A stretch of 62,447 nucleotides of DNA from Streptomyces phyllanthi (GCF_009377205.1 NZ_VJZE01000009.1:1-62447), one strand, 5' to 3'; numbered from the stretch's first letter, positions 48,308 through 56,612 are shown. Numbers and translations are program-made. The notes: generated from the letters alone by a model not told the origin.

Positions 48308-49798
48308 TCAGCTCCTGGTCCACTGCTGGTTGCTGCCTCCGTTGCAGTACCAGACATCGATCGCCGTGCCGTTGCCGGTACCTGCTCCGGCTGCGTCCAG
48401 GCAGAGCGCCGGGTTCGCGACACTGGTCACGGAGAGGTCCGCGTTCACGTTCCACTGCTGTGCCGTCGCGCCGGTGCAGTCGGAGATGACCACGGGATCT
48501 CCCGCCGTGGCTCCGGTGCCGCCCACCGTCATGCACTTGTTGCCGTAGACGGTGAGTTGTTTGTCCGCGTTCCAGTCCCAGGTCTGGTTGCCGCCGCCGT
48601 TGCAGTCCCAGAGGTCGAGCTGGGTGCCGTTGGTCGTGCTGAAGCCGGGCACGTCGACGCAGCGGTCGGAGCCCACTCCGCGCAGGACCTCACCGGGAGG
48701 CGCGGGCGGCAGGTCGTTGACGGGCGGGGTCGTGCCGAAGCCGTAGCCCCAGCGCAGCTGCGCGACTCCGGTGGCGCTGTTGTCCACCAGGTTGCCCTCG
48801 GAGTCCAGCGACTCGATCGAGTAGGCGTCGCCGAACCTCAGCCCCGGCCAGTACACCAGTCCCATCCCCTTGCTGCGGGCGGTGTTGGTCACGGCGGCGA
48901 GATACGAGGTGTAGATGTTGCCGTCCCATGCGCCGTAGTTCAGTCCGATGGTCATCGGGGCGCCTGCCTCGTCGATGATGGTCCGGTGGGCGTAGCCGCC
49001 GATCCGGGCTTCGAGGTCGGCGACCCAGTCCGCCTGCCGGGTGTGGCTGGCCCAGAACCCGTAGAAGTGCAGTGACAGCAGCGTTCCCCGCAGTTCACGT
49101 GCCGCGCCGACACCGGTGACGTTGTCGTTGTAGCCGGTGCCGCTGATCACGACACGGCCGCGCGGGACGTCCTTGTGCCGGGCCAGCCAGCCACTGGTGA
49201 CGGACACCCACTGGTCCAGGGTGTAGCCGTGCGGCTCGTTCATGGGCTCGAAGTAGACCCGCGGGTTGTTCCTGTACTCCCGCACCACGGTGTTCCACAT
49301 CGTGTTCCAGGCAGCCGTGTCGTCGACCAGGCCGTCCTTGCTGGTGTTGGCCTCCCAGTAGCTGACGATGACCTTGTCACCGTAGGCCGTGGCCGCGTCT
49401 ATCGTCGCCCGGTACGACTTCCACCACTTGGTGCCCACGGTCGCCGGGTTGATCGGCAGTCGCAGCGTGTTGGCGCCCAGGTTCTTCTTGAAGCCGCGCA
49501 CCATGCGACCCGTGGTGCGGTACACGGTGCGGTAGTCGTCGGTCACCGACAGCCCGCTGGGCACCACGGCGTCCTCGGCGTAGTTGTCCCGCGGGTCCGC
49601 CCAGTTCACCCCGCGGAAGGCACTGGTACCGCTACCGCCCTTCGACGTGGTTTCCACCGGCGCTTGCGGGGCGGCTGATGCCGCGGCGGCCGACTGGGCG
49701 AGAGCGGGGGCGGGGGCGGTCAGGAACATGAGTGCCGCGCCGAAGCCGGCCATGATCACACCGGCCAGTTTTCTCGACCTCGTCAGGGTCTTGGTCAT
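48308..49798 (-). CDS. secreted GH5 glycoside hydrolase with C-terminal ricin-type (CBM13) domain
   Basis: A 496-residue secreted enzyme. A signal peptide (about 1-34, ending APALAQS) precedes a GH5 TIM barrel (about 55-345) with the acid/base glutamate in VYFEPMNEPHGY and the nucleophile glutamate in RTIIDEAGAPM. A linker (NDLPPAPPG) leads to a ricin-B/CBM13 trefoil (about 375-495) with repeats ending QTWDW, QQWNV and QQWTR. It acts outside the cell on a beta-glycan such as a glucan or mannan; the subfamily is not assignable by eye. Control by the neighbouring LacI protein is inferred from the operator at 49904-49931. Confidence 0.92.
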   Translation of the reverse strand: MTKTLTRSRKLAGVIMAGFGAALMFLTAPAPALAQSAAAASAAPQAPVETTSKGGSGTSAFRGVNWADPRDNYAEDAVVPSGLSVTDDYRTVYRTTGRMVRGFKKNLGANTLRLPINPATVGTKWWKSYRATIDAATAYGDKVIVSYWEANTSKDGLVDDTAAWNTMWNTVVREYRNNPRVYFEPMNEPHGYTLDQWVSVTSGWLARHKDVPRGRVVISGTGYNDNVTGVGAARELRGTLLSLHFYGFWASHTRQADWVADLEARIGGYAHRTIIDEAGAPMTIGLNYGAWDGNIYTSYLAAVTNTARSKGMGLVYWPGLRFGDAYSIESLDSEGNLVDNSATGVAQLRWGYGFGTTPPVNDLPPAPPGEVLRGVGSDRCVDVPGFSTTNGTQLDLWDCNGGGNQTWDWNADKQLTVYGNKCMTVGGTGATAGDPVVISDCTGATAQQWNVNADLSVTSVANPALCLDAAGAGTGNGTAIDVWYCNGGSNQQWTRS

Positions 49799-49903
49799 GT
49801 CGTCTCCAGTGACGTGAATCGCGGAGGGCGGAGTGCGGGTTCGTCACCTGAGCCGAGGCAGTGATGAGCCAGGGTCCGGGTACAGACACCCGGGCCCCTC
49901 AAA

Positions 49904-49931
49904 CCGGCCATGGTTACGCAACCATGGCCGG
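49904..49931. promoter_or_regulatory. 28-bp palindromic LacI-type operator
   Basis: CCGGCCATGGTT and AACCATGGCCGG flank ACGC, giving a 12-4-12 inverted repeat with a C-G step exactly at the centre, as in LacI/PurR-type operators. It lies about 105-135 bp before the GH5 start and is the best candidate site for the LacI protein at 47162. Confidence 0.75.
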
Positions 49932-50710
49932 GACACTGGCACGGCGCCCGCCCTGGTGACAAGACCCGTGACGGTTCCGACACACGACAGACCCCTGCAC
50001 TGGACCCGGAGCGGTTCAGCGGCCGGTGGAGTCGAGGGCCGGGCAGCCCGGCAGGCCGTCGGCGAGCAGGGCGGCGACACGCTTCGGCCTGCTGCCACCG
50101 GTCGGCACCTTCCCCACACCGGCGCGTGCGGTGTCGGGCCCGCGAGCAGGGGCAGCCCGCCCGCTTGCTCCGTCGTTGCGCCGATCGCGTCCACCGGGTT
50201 CATCGGGTTCATCGGGTTCATCGGCCCGCATCCACAGGAACGCCCTGGGGACTGCGGCGTCGAAACCGTGGAGTCCGCAGATATGGCCGAAGGATTCGCC
50301 CGCCGCCCGAACCGGTTGCCCAGGCCCACCGCGGGTGGCGGTCGACCGGCCGTACTTCCGTGGGACACCGTTCCCGGACCGGACACGCCGTCCCACACTC
50401 GACGCGCCCACGGAACACCGCTACGGACAGCCCGCAGTTCGCCCCCGCGACGCGGGAAGGAGAGAGGCGGACCCCAACCGATGAAACCGTCACCAGGACA
50501 GTGGCTGGGCGCGGCGGGCATCCCCGAAGTTCGCCGCCGCGCCTACCTTCTCGCAGGCCGACCCTTCCAGCCCGGCAACCTGCGAGCGGCGGACATCGTC
50601 CCCGCCGGATCCGGAACGCGGCCGGGGGCCGGCGTCCGCATGGCGCCGATCAGCGGCCGGCCGACCGCGGAACGCATCAGCGGCCGCCTGAAGGGCGTGG
50701 GTGGACCGAG
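49932..50710. other. long gap between the GH5 gene and the nitroreductase operon
   Basis: Contains the 9-bp tandem repeat at 50196-50222 and a small frame at 50481-50714 that overlaps the first operon gene. A long plus-strand frame covers most of it but has no RBS or family features. I saw no RNA gene. Confidence 0.45.
50196..50222 (+). repeat. 9-bp tandem repeat, three copies
   Basis: GGGTTCATC is repeated three times without mismatch in a region with no confident gene. It may be slippage-prone; no function assigned. Confidence 0.8.
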
Positions 50711-50714
50711 ATGA
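50481..50714 (+). CDS. possible small protein coupled to the nitroreductase-like gene
   Basis: A 77-codon frame ends with an ATGA overlap on the start of the next gene. The protein is basic (GIPEVRRRAYLLAGRPFQPG) with no recognised domain. The nearest AAGGAG is about 18 bases upstream, too far for a good RBS. The overlap is the only positive evidence. Confidence 0.25.
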   Translation: MKPSPGQWLGAAGIPEVRRRAYLLAGRPFQPGNLRAADIVPAGSGTRPGAGVRMAPISGRPTAERISGRLKGVGGPR

Positions 50715-51664
50715 GTACCCCGGACACGCACCCGGTCGTCCTCGGCGAGGACGCGCCCCTCTTCGAGATCATGGCCACGACCCGCGCCATGCGCCGCCTC
50801 GCCCCGGACCCGGTACCCGACCACCTGCTCCAGCGTTTGGTCGAAGCCGCCGTGTGGGGCCCTTCCGGCGGCAACGGTCAGGGCTGCCGGTTCGTCGTCG
50901 TCACCGACCGGGAGACGATGGCCAGGCTCGCCGACCTGTGGCGGGTGGCCGTCGACTGGTACCTGGACACGCTGGGCACCGTCACACCCCGCGCGATGAG
51001 CGACGCGGCGTACGCCCGGATGGTGGCCGCGATCCGCCACCAACGGGACAACTTCGCCGCCACCCCGGCCCTGATCGTGCCCTGCTACGACATGCACGTC
51101 ATGTGGGACCCCGCCCACCGCGCCGGGCTGGGCGGCGTACTACGCCGGACCCTGGCCCTCGGCCCACGGCGAGTGCTGCGGATGGCGGCCAACAGCAGGA
51201 TGCTCGGCGAAGGCGCGGCCGCGAGCGTCTATCCCGGGGTGCAGAACCTGCTCCTGGCCGCCCGAAGCCTCGGCCTGGCCGCGACCCTGACGATCTGGCA
51301 CCTGGGCCTGGAAGCCGAGTTCAAGCAGGTCCTGGGCATTCCCCGACATGTACGTACCTACGGCATCGTCCCCGTCGGCCGCCCACTCGGCCGCATGGGC
51401 CCGGTCACCCGACCGCCCGCGCCGGAGGTGACGCACCGGGACCACTGGGGCGGGCCGTGGCAGCCGGCGGAGGGCACGGCCGAGGGGCCGACCGAGGGCA
51501 CGGCCGAGGGCACGGCCGAGGGCACGGCCGAGGTCTCGTCCGTTGTCGTGCCTGAGGCCGGAGGTATGGACGGCGCCCCGTCCGCGGTCCCACCCGACGT
51601 GGGCGCCGCCGGTGCCCGGCCCGGGACCCAGCCCTGTCGGTGCGGCAGTCGGGTGAACCGGTGA
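50711..51664 (+). CDS. nitroreductase-family flavoprotein with a repeat-rich C-terminal tail
   Basis: A 317-residue protein. Residues about 15-245 form a nitroreductase fold: TTRAMRRLAPDPVPDHLLQRL, AAVWGPSGGNGQGCRFVVVTD (FMN-binding start) and GVQNLLLAARSLGLAATLTIWH. The tail (about 255-317) contains five near-perfect 4-residue units of the GTAE type (51470-51532) and is unlike the family. It is first in an operon with a Brp/Blh-like protein (GTGA overlap). It could reduce a double bond or a quinone/nitro group in the pathway. Confidence 0.82.
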   Translation: MSTPDTHPVVLGEDAPLFEIMATTRAMRRLAPDPVPDHLLQRLVEAAVWGPSGGNGQGCRFVVVTDRETMARLADLWRVAVDWYLDTLGTVTPRAMSDAAYARMVAAIRHQRDNFAATPALIVPCYDMHVMWDPAHRAGLGGVLRRTLALGPRRVLRMAANSRMLGEGAAASVYPGVQNLLLAARSLGLAATLTIWHLGLEAEFKQVLGIPRHVRTYGIVPVGRPLGRMGPVTRPPAPEVTHRDHWGGPWQPAEGTAEGPTEGTAEGTAEGTAEVSSVVVPEAGGMDGAPSAVPPDVGAAGARPGTQPCRCGSRVNR

Positions 51665-52650
51665 GCGCGGCCGTCCCGGTACCGGCACGTGGGCCGAGCA
51701 GCCAGCGGCCACTGCCGGTCCTGCTCGGGCAGGTGACGTGGCTGTCGCTCGCGGTCGTCACGCTTGCCGTGGCGGTCTATCTCGCCGTACCCACTCTGCG
51801 CGGCGGGCACGACCTGCCGGAGCTTGCCGTACTGGCGCTGCTGTTCGGGACACCGCACGGGACCGTCGACCATCTGCTGCCGCAGTCGGGCGAGGGGCCG
51901 TTGCACGGGCGGGCGCTGGTGCGGACGGTCGGGCTGCATCTGGCGGGGGTGGCGGTCATCACGGCCGCGACGCTTGTCATGCCTGTGATCGGCCTCGGGC
52001 TCGTCATCGCTGTGTCGGCGGTGCACTTCGGCTCTTCCGACGCCGCACTGGCGCGGGAACGCCGTGGCCTTCCGCCGCGCTGGGGCACCGTGGCCGTGCT
52101 GGCGTACGGCGGCCCGCTCGCGTTCGTCTCGTTCGCCCGGTGGCCGGAGCACGTGCGGCGGCTCTTCGAGGTGATCTCGCCGGGCCTCGCCCGGGAGTTG
52201 CGGGGGCCGATACTGGTCGCGGCCGCCGCCACGCTCGTCGCGGTCTGTCTCTTCGTCGTCGGGGCGGTGCGGCGGCGCCAGTGGCTGGACGCCGTGGAGG
52301 TGTCGGCACTGCTGGCGCTGGTGCTGGTCCTTCCGCCGCTGGCCGCTTTCGGCGTGTACTTCGCGGCGTGGCACTCCCTGCGCCAGTACGTCCGCCTCTA
52401 CGCGGACGCACGTGGCACCCCGTCGCCGTTCACCGCGGCGGACCTCGTCCGCACGATGGCCGTCGCCACCGCGGCGACCGTCGTCCTGGGCGCCGTGGCC
52501 GTCGTCCTCCTGCGCGCGAAGTCCGAGGCACTGCTTCACTTCGGGCCGGGCGACTGGCTGATCGTGCTGCTGGCGGCCGTCATCGTGCCGCACACGATCG
52601 CGGTCCTCCGCTACGACCGCTGGAAAGCGGCCCACACGTCGGACATTTGA
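51661..52650 (+). CDS. Brp/Blh-family beta-carotene 15,15'-dioxygenase-like membrane protein
   Basis: A 329-residue membrane protein with about 8-9 hydrophobic segments. The iron-binding histidines of the Brp/Blh family are present: LLFGTPHGTVDHLLP (about residues 61-75), SAVHFGSSDA (near 120), FAAWHSLRQY (near 235) and IVPHTIAV (near 310). Known members cleave beta-carotene to retinal. No rhodopsin gene is nearby. The GTG overlaps the previous stop by GTGA. The lycopene-cyclase-domain gene two places downstream supports a carotenoid or related isoprenoid substrate. Confidence 0.88.
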   Translation: MSAAVPVPARGPSSQRPLPVLLGQVTWLSLAVVTLAVAVYLAVPTLRGGHDLPELAVLALLFGTPHGTVDHLLPQSGEGPLHGRALVRTVGLHLAGVAVITAATLVMPVIGLGLVIAVSAVHFGSSDAALARERRGLPPRWGTVAVLAYGGPLAFVSFARWPEHVRRLFEVISPGLARELRGPILVAAAATLVAVCLFVVGAVRRRQWLDAVEVSALLALVLVLPPLAAFGVYFAAWHSLRQYVRLYADARGTPSPFTAADLVRTMAVATAATVVLGAVAVVLLRAKSEALLHFGPGDWLIVLLAAVIVPHTIAVLRYDRWKAAHTSDI

Positions 52651-52664
52651 TGCAGGAGGAGTTC

Positions 52665-53357
52665 ATGACCCACCCCGAGCACCGGCCCGGCCCGTCGGAC
52701 ACGCCCGGCACGGCATACCCGCCCGCTCCATGGGTGCTGCGCGGGGACATGTTCGGAGTGCTGCTGCGCATGGCGCCCGGAAGCGTCCCGGCGGAGCTGC
52801 TCCCCGAGCACATCCGGGTGCGGCGGCGCGACGGATCGGTGCTGGCCGCTGTCGTCTGGGTGGACTACCGGCGCGGAAGCGTCCTGGAATACCGGGAGTT
52901 GATGGTCACGGCCATGACCCGGCTGACGCTCCCGCTCACCGGCACCGTCCTGCGGATCTGGGTGGAGACCGAACCGTCCATGGAAGGCGGCCGCGCACTG
53001 TGGCGCATCCCCAAGGAACTGGCGGGTTTCTCCTTCCAGCAGCACGGGGGCACCGGCTTCGCCGGGTCGATCGCCGTCGGCGGCACGGAGCTTGCCTCCT
53101 ACCGCTTCACCCCCCGCTTCACGGTACCGGGCCGCTGGCCGTCGAACCTGATCATCCGTCAGGACTGCGGGCCCGGGCTGCGCCGCACGGTCTGCGCCAT
53201 GCGCGGGCGGCTCCAGGTCGGGCGCGGCGAGCTCGTCGTCCCCGAGGACAGCGAACTGGCGTTCCTCAACAGCGGATCCGTGATCACGCACATGGCGATC
53301 CGGGACTTCGACGCCCGGTTCGGCGTACGCAGCACGGATCTCCCGGCGGACCGGTGA
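52665..53357 (+). CDS. acetoacetate-decarboxylase-family protein
   Basis: A 230-residue ADC-fold protein. The Schiff-base-type lysine is expected in LWRIPKELAGF (about residues 116-126), and YRELMVTAMTRL precedes it where ADC relatives have the active-site glutamate/arginine strand. The ATG at 52665 follows AGGAGGAG. ADC relatives include decarboxylases, aldolase/dehydratases and cyclases, so its reaction here is open. It sits between a carotene-cleavage-like and a cyclase-like gene, which suggests that it acts on an isoprenoid ketone or aldehyde. That idea is speculative. Confidence 0.85.
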   Translation: MTHPEHRPGPSDTPGTAYPPAPWVLRGDMFGVLLRMAPGSVPAELLPEHIRVRRRDGSVLAAVVWVDYRRGSVLEYRELMVTAMTRLTLPLTGTVLRIWVETEPSMEGGRALWRIPKELAGFSFQQHGGTGFAGSIAVGGTELASYRFTPRFTVPGRWPSNLIIRQDCGPGLRRTVCAMRGRLQVGRGELVVPEDSELAFLNSGSVITHMAIRDFDARFGVRSTDLPADR

Positions 53358-53359
53358 CC

Positions 53360-54271
53360 ATGTCCTACCTCACCCTGCTGCTGCTCTTCCTGGTCGTGCC
53401 CACCCTCCTGCTCGGTACGGCCGTGGCCCGGCGCGTGGCCCACGAGCCGGCGCTGCGCCCGGCACTGCGCCGGACCCTGCCGGTCGTGGTCCTGCTGGTG
53501 CCGGTCTCCGCCGGCTGGTCGGCGCCGTGGGACCAGTGGATGATCGACCGGGGCATCTTCGTCTACCCGCCGGAGAAGGTCGTCGGCTGGATCGCCCGGA
53601 TCCCGGTGGAGGACCTGCTGCTCTTCGCCTGCCAGGGACTGTTCGTCGGCCTGTGGGCGCTGCTGTTCGTCGGACGGCTGCCCAGCAGTGACATCCGCCC
53701 GGACCGGGCACGGGCGGCCATGCTGTCGACGGTGGGCCTGATCGTCGCGGTCACCGTGGCGATCGCGAGCAGCGGATCGCCGCACGCCACGTACACCATG
53801 AGCATCCTCGTCTGGTTCGGCCCGCTGATACTGGTCCAACTGGTCGCCGGAACGGGCGCGTTGCTCGCGCGGTGGCGGCTGTGGCTCGTCACGATCGTGC
53901 CGGCCACCCTGTGGCTGTGGTTACTGGAACTCGTCGCCATCAGGCAGGACATCTGGTGGATCGATCCGGCCCGGTCGGTCGGCTGGCGCCCCTTCGGCCT
54001 GCCCGCGGAGGACCTGCTGATCTTCCTGGTGGGCAATGTGCTCGTGGTGCACACGGTGCTCTTCCTGGACGATCCGGCGATGCGCGCGCGGGCCGCCGGA
54101 TGGCTGCCCCGCCGTGTGTCGCAGGAAATACGAGCACGAGGCGACCGGCGCGACCGAAGCGATCGGCGCGGCCGAGGCGATCAGCGCGATCGGCGCGACC
54201 GAAGCGAACGACAAGAACGAAGCGGGCGAAGCGATCCGCGCGACCAACGAGAACGAGAGGAGACACGATGA
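53360..54271 (+). CDS. lycopene-cyclase-domain membrane protein (CrtYc-CrtYd-like)
   Basis: A 303-residue membrane protein with two repeats of the heterodimeric carotenoid cyclase domain. Each has the motif before a membrane helix: IPVEDLLLF (about residue 77) and LPAEDLLIF (about residue 215). DQWMIDRGIFVYP and RQDIWWIDP precede them. Actinobacterial CrtYc and CrtYd are usually separate; here the two halves are in one chain. The last 45 residues are almost only Arg, Asp, Gly, Ser and Glu, a low-complexity tail. A TTA (bldA) codon lies at 53921-53923. A GTG at 53354 is an alternative start. It overlaps the P450 gene by ATGA. Confidence 0.88.
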   Translation: MSYLTLLLLFLVVPTLLLGTAVARRVAHEPALRPALRRTLPVVVLLVPVSAGWSAPWDQWMIDRGIFVYPPEKVVGWIARIPVEDLLLFACQGLFVGLWALLFVGRLPSSDIRPDRARAAMLSTVGLIVAVTVAIASSGSPHATYTMSILVWFGPLILVQLVAGTGALLARWRLWLVTIVPATLWLWLLELVAIRQDIWWIDPARSVGWRPFGLPAEDLLIFLVGNVLVVHTVLFLDDPAMRARAAGWLPRRVSQEIRARGDRRDRSDRRGRGDQRDRRDRSERQERSGRSDPRDQREREETR

Positions 54272-55647
54272 GGTCCGCGCTCACCGGTGTCCGCCCCGCC
54301 GTCCCGCTCGCCCCCGGCGCACTGCCCGTGATCGGCCACGCGCCGGCGCTGGTCCGCGACCCGCTGGGCTTCCTGACCGGTGTGGGCTACGACGCGGACA
54401 TGGTCGAGATCAGGCTCGGGCCGGATCCCGCGCTGCTCGTCTGCGACCCCGAGCTGACCCGTCAGGTCCTGGTGCACTCCAGGACGTTCGACAAGGGCGG
54501 CCGGATCTTCGACCGGATCCGGCAGAACGCCGGTGACGGACTGATCAGCTCGCCCTGGTCGGTGCACCGACGGCACCGGCCGCTGGTGCAGCCCGCCTTC
54601 CATCCCCGGCGACTGCCGCGCTACGCCGAGGAGATGCGCGAGGAGGCCGCCGCGATGACCGGCGCGTGGCGCTCCGGAAGCCGGATCGACGTCAGCTCCG
54701 CCATGCACGAGTACGCCGTGCGGGTGTTGCTCCGTACGCTCTTCTCTGCGGCCTCGGCCACCCACGTCCTCGACGACATCCGGCGCTGTATCCCGGTCAT
54801 GCTGCGTGGCGCGTACCAGCGCGCCATGAACCCGGTGGCCCTGCTGGAGCGGCTCCCGACCCCGGGCAACCGGCGGTTCGAAGCGGCGGTGAGTCTGACC
54901 AAGCGGCATGCCGCCGCCCTCATCGACGAGTACCAGCGTTCGGGGACCGACCACGGCGACCTGCTGTCGATGATGCTGGCCGCGCGTGACGAGCGGACCG
55001 GCGAGGGGCTGACGGCACGGGAGATCAACGACCATGTCTTCACCCTGCTGGTCGCCGGCACCGAGACAACCGCCGCACTGCTCGGCTGGACCTTCCACCT
55101 CCTCGCCCGGCATCCCGAGGCCCTCGAGCGGCTGCACCGCGAGCTGGACGCCCTCGGCGACGGCCCCCTCGGCCTCGACACGCTGCGCGGCCTCGGGTAC
55201 ACCCACCGCGTCCTCACCGAAACCATGCGGCTGTACCCGGCGTCCTGGATGCTGACCCGGATCACCACCGAGGAGCACGTCCTGGGCGGCCGTCGGCTGC
55301 CGCCGGGCACCACGGTCGTCTACAGCCCGTACCTGATCCACCGCCACCCCGGCGTCTATACGGACCCCGACCGTTTCGACCCCGACCGCTGGCTCCCCGA
55401 GCGGGCCGCGACCGTTCCGCGCGCCGCGTTCATCCCGTTCGGCGCGGGTGCCAGGAAATGTATCGGCGACGAGTACGGCCTCGCCGAGGCGACGATCGCC
55501 CTGGTCACCGTGGCACGTGCCTGGACCCTGGAGCCGGACGACGACCGCCCGGTGCGCCCGGTGCCACGGATCGCCCTGGCACCGGGCCCGCTGCCGATGA
55601 CCGTCCGGGCGCGGCGGCCCGACGCTCCCCGGCCCGTTCAGGGATGA
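54268..55647 (+). CDS. cytochrome P450 (CYP4/CYP102-like bacterial type)
   Basis: A 459-residue P450 that is longer than the usual soluble actinomycete type. I-helix VAGTETTAALLGWTF (about 267-281), ExxR in LTETMRLYPASW, PERF-region FDPDRWLPER, and haem loop FIPFGAGARKCIGDEYGLA with the cysteine near residue 399. It is the last gene of the Brp/Blh operon and presumably oxidises the pathway's isoprenoid. No ferredoxin gene is adjacent. Confidence 0.92.
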   Translation: MRSALTGVRPAVPLAPGALPVIGHAPALVRDPLGFLTGVGYDADMVEIRLGPDPALLVCDPELTRQVLVHSRTFDKGGRIFDRIRQNAGDGLISSPWSVHRRHRPLVQPAFHPRRLPRYAEEMREEAAAMTGAWRSGSRIDVSSAMHEYAVRVLLRTLFSAASATHVLDDIRRCIPVMLRGAYQRAMNPVALLERLPTPGNRRFEAAVSLTKRHAAALIDEYQRSGTDHGDLLSMMLAARDERTGEGLTAREINDHVFTLLVAGTETTAALLGWTFHLLARHPEALERLHRELDALGDGPLGLDTLRGLGYTHRVLTETMRLYPASWMLTRITTEEHVLGGRRLPPGTTVVYSPYLIHRHPGVYTDPDRFDPDRWLPERAATVPRAAFIPFGAGARKCIGDEYGLAEATIALVTVARAWTLEPDDDRPVRPVPRIALAPGPLPMTVRARRPDAPRPVQG

Positions 55648-55672
55648 GGCGACACCACCGCTCCGGCGGAAG

Positions 55673-55689
55673 ACCAGCCGAAGGCTGGT
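55673..55689 (+). terminator. hairpin after the P450 gene
   Basis: ACCAGCC-GAA-GGCTGGT forms a perfect seven-pair stem 26 bases after the stop of the last operon gene. No T-run; a second GGCTGGTT follows. Confidence 0.5.
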
Positions 55690-55734
55690 TCAAAGGCTGG
55701 TTCACCGCGAAGGTGCCGAGCTGAGCTGCCGGCT

Positions 55735-55914
55735 CCGGTCCGCCGCCTCGTCCTGGCCCATGACCAGCCGGTCGGTCACAGCACCGTGCTGATCACTCAG
55801 GACATCTACCCGTCGGTGCTGGACGACCTGTCCCTCGACGCGGTCCGCAACCCCCGACCGGCGGTGCCGGCCGGGGGCCGGGGCCCGGGGATCCGCCCAG
55901 GAACCAGGCGCTAG
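55735..55914 (+). pseudogene. tyrosine-recombinase (integrase) C-terminal remnant
   Basis: One frame reads VGHSTVLITQDIYPSVLDDL, the canonical end of phage-type integrases (LGHSSxxxTxxxYxHVL), with the catalytic tyrosine in QDIYPSV; it continues LSLDAVRNPRPA to a stop at 55914. Upstream the similarity ends after about ten residues (RRLVLAHDQP), so the catalytic Arg and His boxes are gone. No tRNA or att-like repeat is visible beside it. It marks a former integrated element. Confidence 0.6.
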
Positions 55915-56612
55915 GTTCGGGCGGCGCAGATCACGTCGTACGGTCTGCCGACGGCCATCGTCAGCTCAAGGGGATCCGTGGTCTTCGACGGGCACTGGTC
56001 CGCGGTCTTGGTCAGGTCCAGCACCTTGAGCACATCACTTCCGCCTTCTCCGCACGCGACCTCGGCAGCCTGCGAGTTTATGCAGTCGCCCTTGACCAGT
56101 TGCCCGCCTCCCGCGCCAGGATCGCCGGGGTGGTCGCCCGAGAGATTGCGACCGCAGACCGTCTGACCGGGCAGCCCCGAGCCGCCGTCGGACGAGCTGA
56201 ACGAGATCCGCACCTCGATGATCTCGTCCGTACCGCCGGGGCACTGGATGGAGTCGGGCAGGATGCTGCCGCTCATGATCTTCAGGGCCTTGATCTTCGC
56301 CTTGGAGTCGTCGCAGTCCAGCTTCTGGTAGGCGTCCGCGCCGTCGTCGGGATCGGGCCCCGCACAGTCCCCGACCTTCCACTCCTCGCTCTGGGACGAA
56401 GAGCCGCCCGCGCCGCCGCCGGAGCCGCCGGTCGGCTCCTTGTCGCCCTCGAAGAACTGCCGGCCCACGGCAACCACCGCGAACAGGAGAACGATCCCGA
56501 GGATGGGCTTCAGACAACCCAACACCGCCTGGCCCGCCGTGGACCTACCGGACGGCGCTGAGGGGTTCCCGGATTCCGGTCCGAAGATCGACCCGGGCGG
56601 TTGGCTGTTCAT
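55911..56612 (-). CDS. membrane-anchored extracytoplasmic protein of unknown function
   Basis: A 233-residue protein. A Pro/Gly/Ser-rich cytosolic start (about 1-30) is followed by one membrane segment (GIVLLFAVVAVGRQFF, about 37-52), a Gly/Ser linker, and an outer domain with eight cysteines that could form four disulfides (VGDCAG, LDCDD, IQCPGG, TVCGRN, DCIN, VACGE, DQCPS, VICAA). It resembles the septum/LppU-type cysteine-rich lipoprotein-like domains of actinomycetes but lacks a lipobox. RBS AGGAG. Function unknown. Confidence 0.8.
   Translation of the reverse strand: MNSQPPGSIFGPESGNPSAPSGRSTAGQAVLGCLKPILGIVLLFAVVAVGRQFFEGDKEPTGGSGGGAGGSSSQSEEWKVGDCAGPDPDDGADAYQKLDCDDSKAKIKALKIMSGSILPDSIQCPGGTDEIIEVRISFSSSDGGSGLPGQTVCGRNLSGDHPGDPGAGGGQLVKGDCINSQAAEVACGEGGSDVLKVLDLTKTADQCPSKTTDPLELTMAVGRPYDVICAART

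Noticed and set aside
49904..49931. Reading the large palindrome as a terminator
   Set aside because: It lies upstream of the GH5 gene start and not after any gene, has no T-run, and has a central CG as in LacI operators.
49833..50714. Long plus-strand frame across the GH5-nitroreductase gap
   Set aside because: No RBS, no domain, and a GFIGFIG-type stretch produced by a 9-bp DNA repeat. Only the last 77 codons were kept, as a low-confidence small gene.
50711..55647. Calling the Brp/Blh operon a retinal/rhodopsin system
   Set aside because: No rhodopsin or early carotenoid gene is in the window, and the ADC-like and P450 genes are not part of known retinal pathways.
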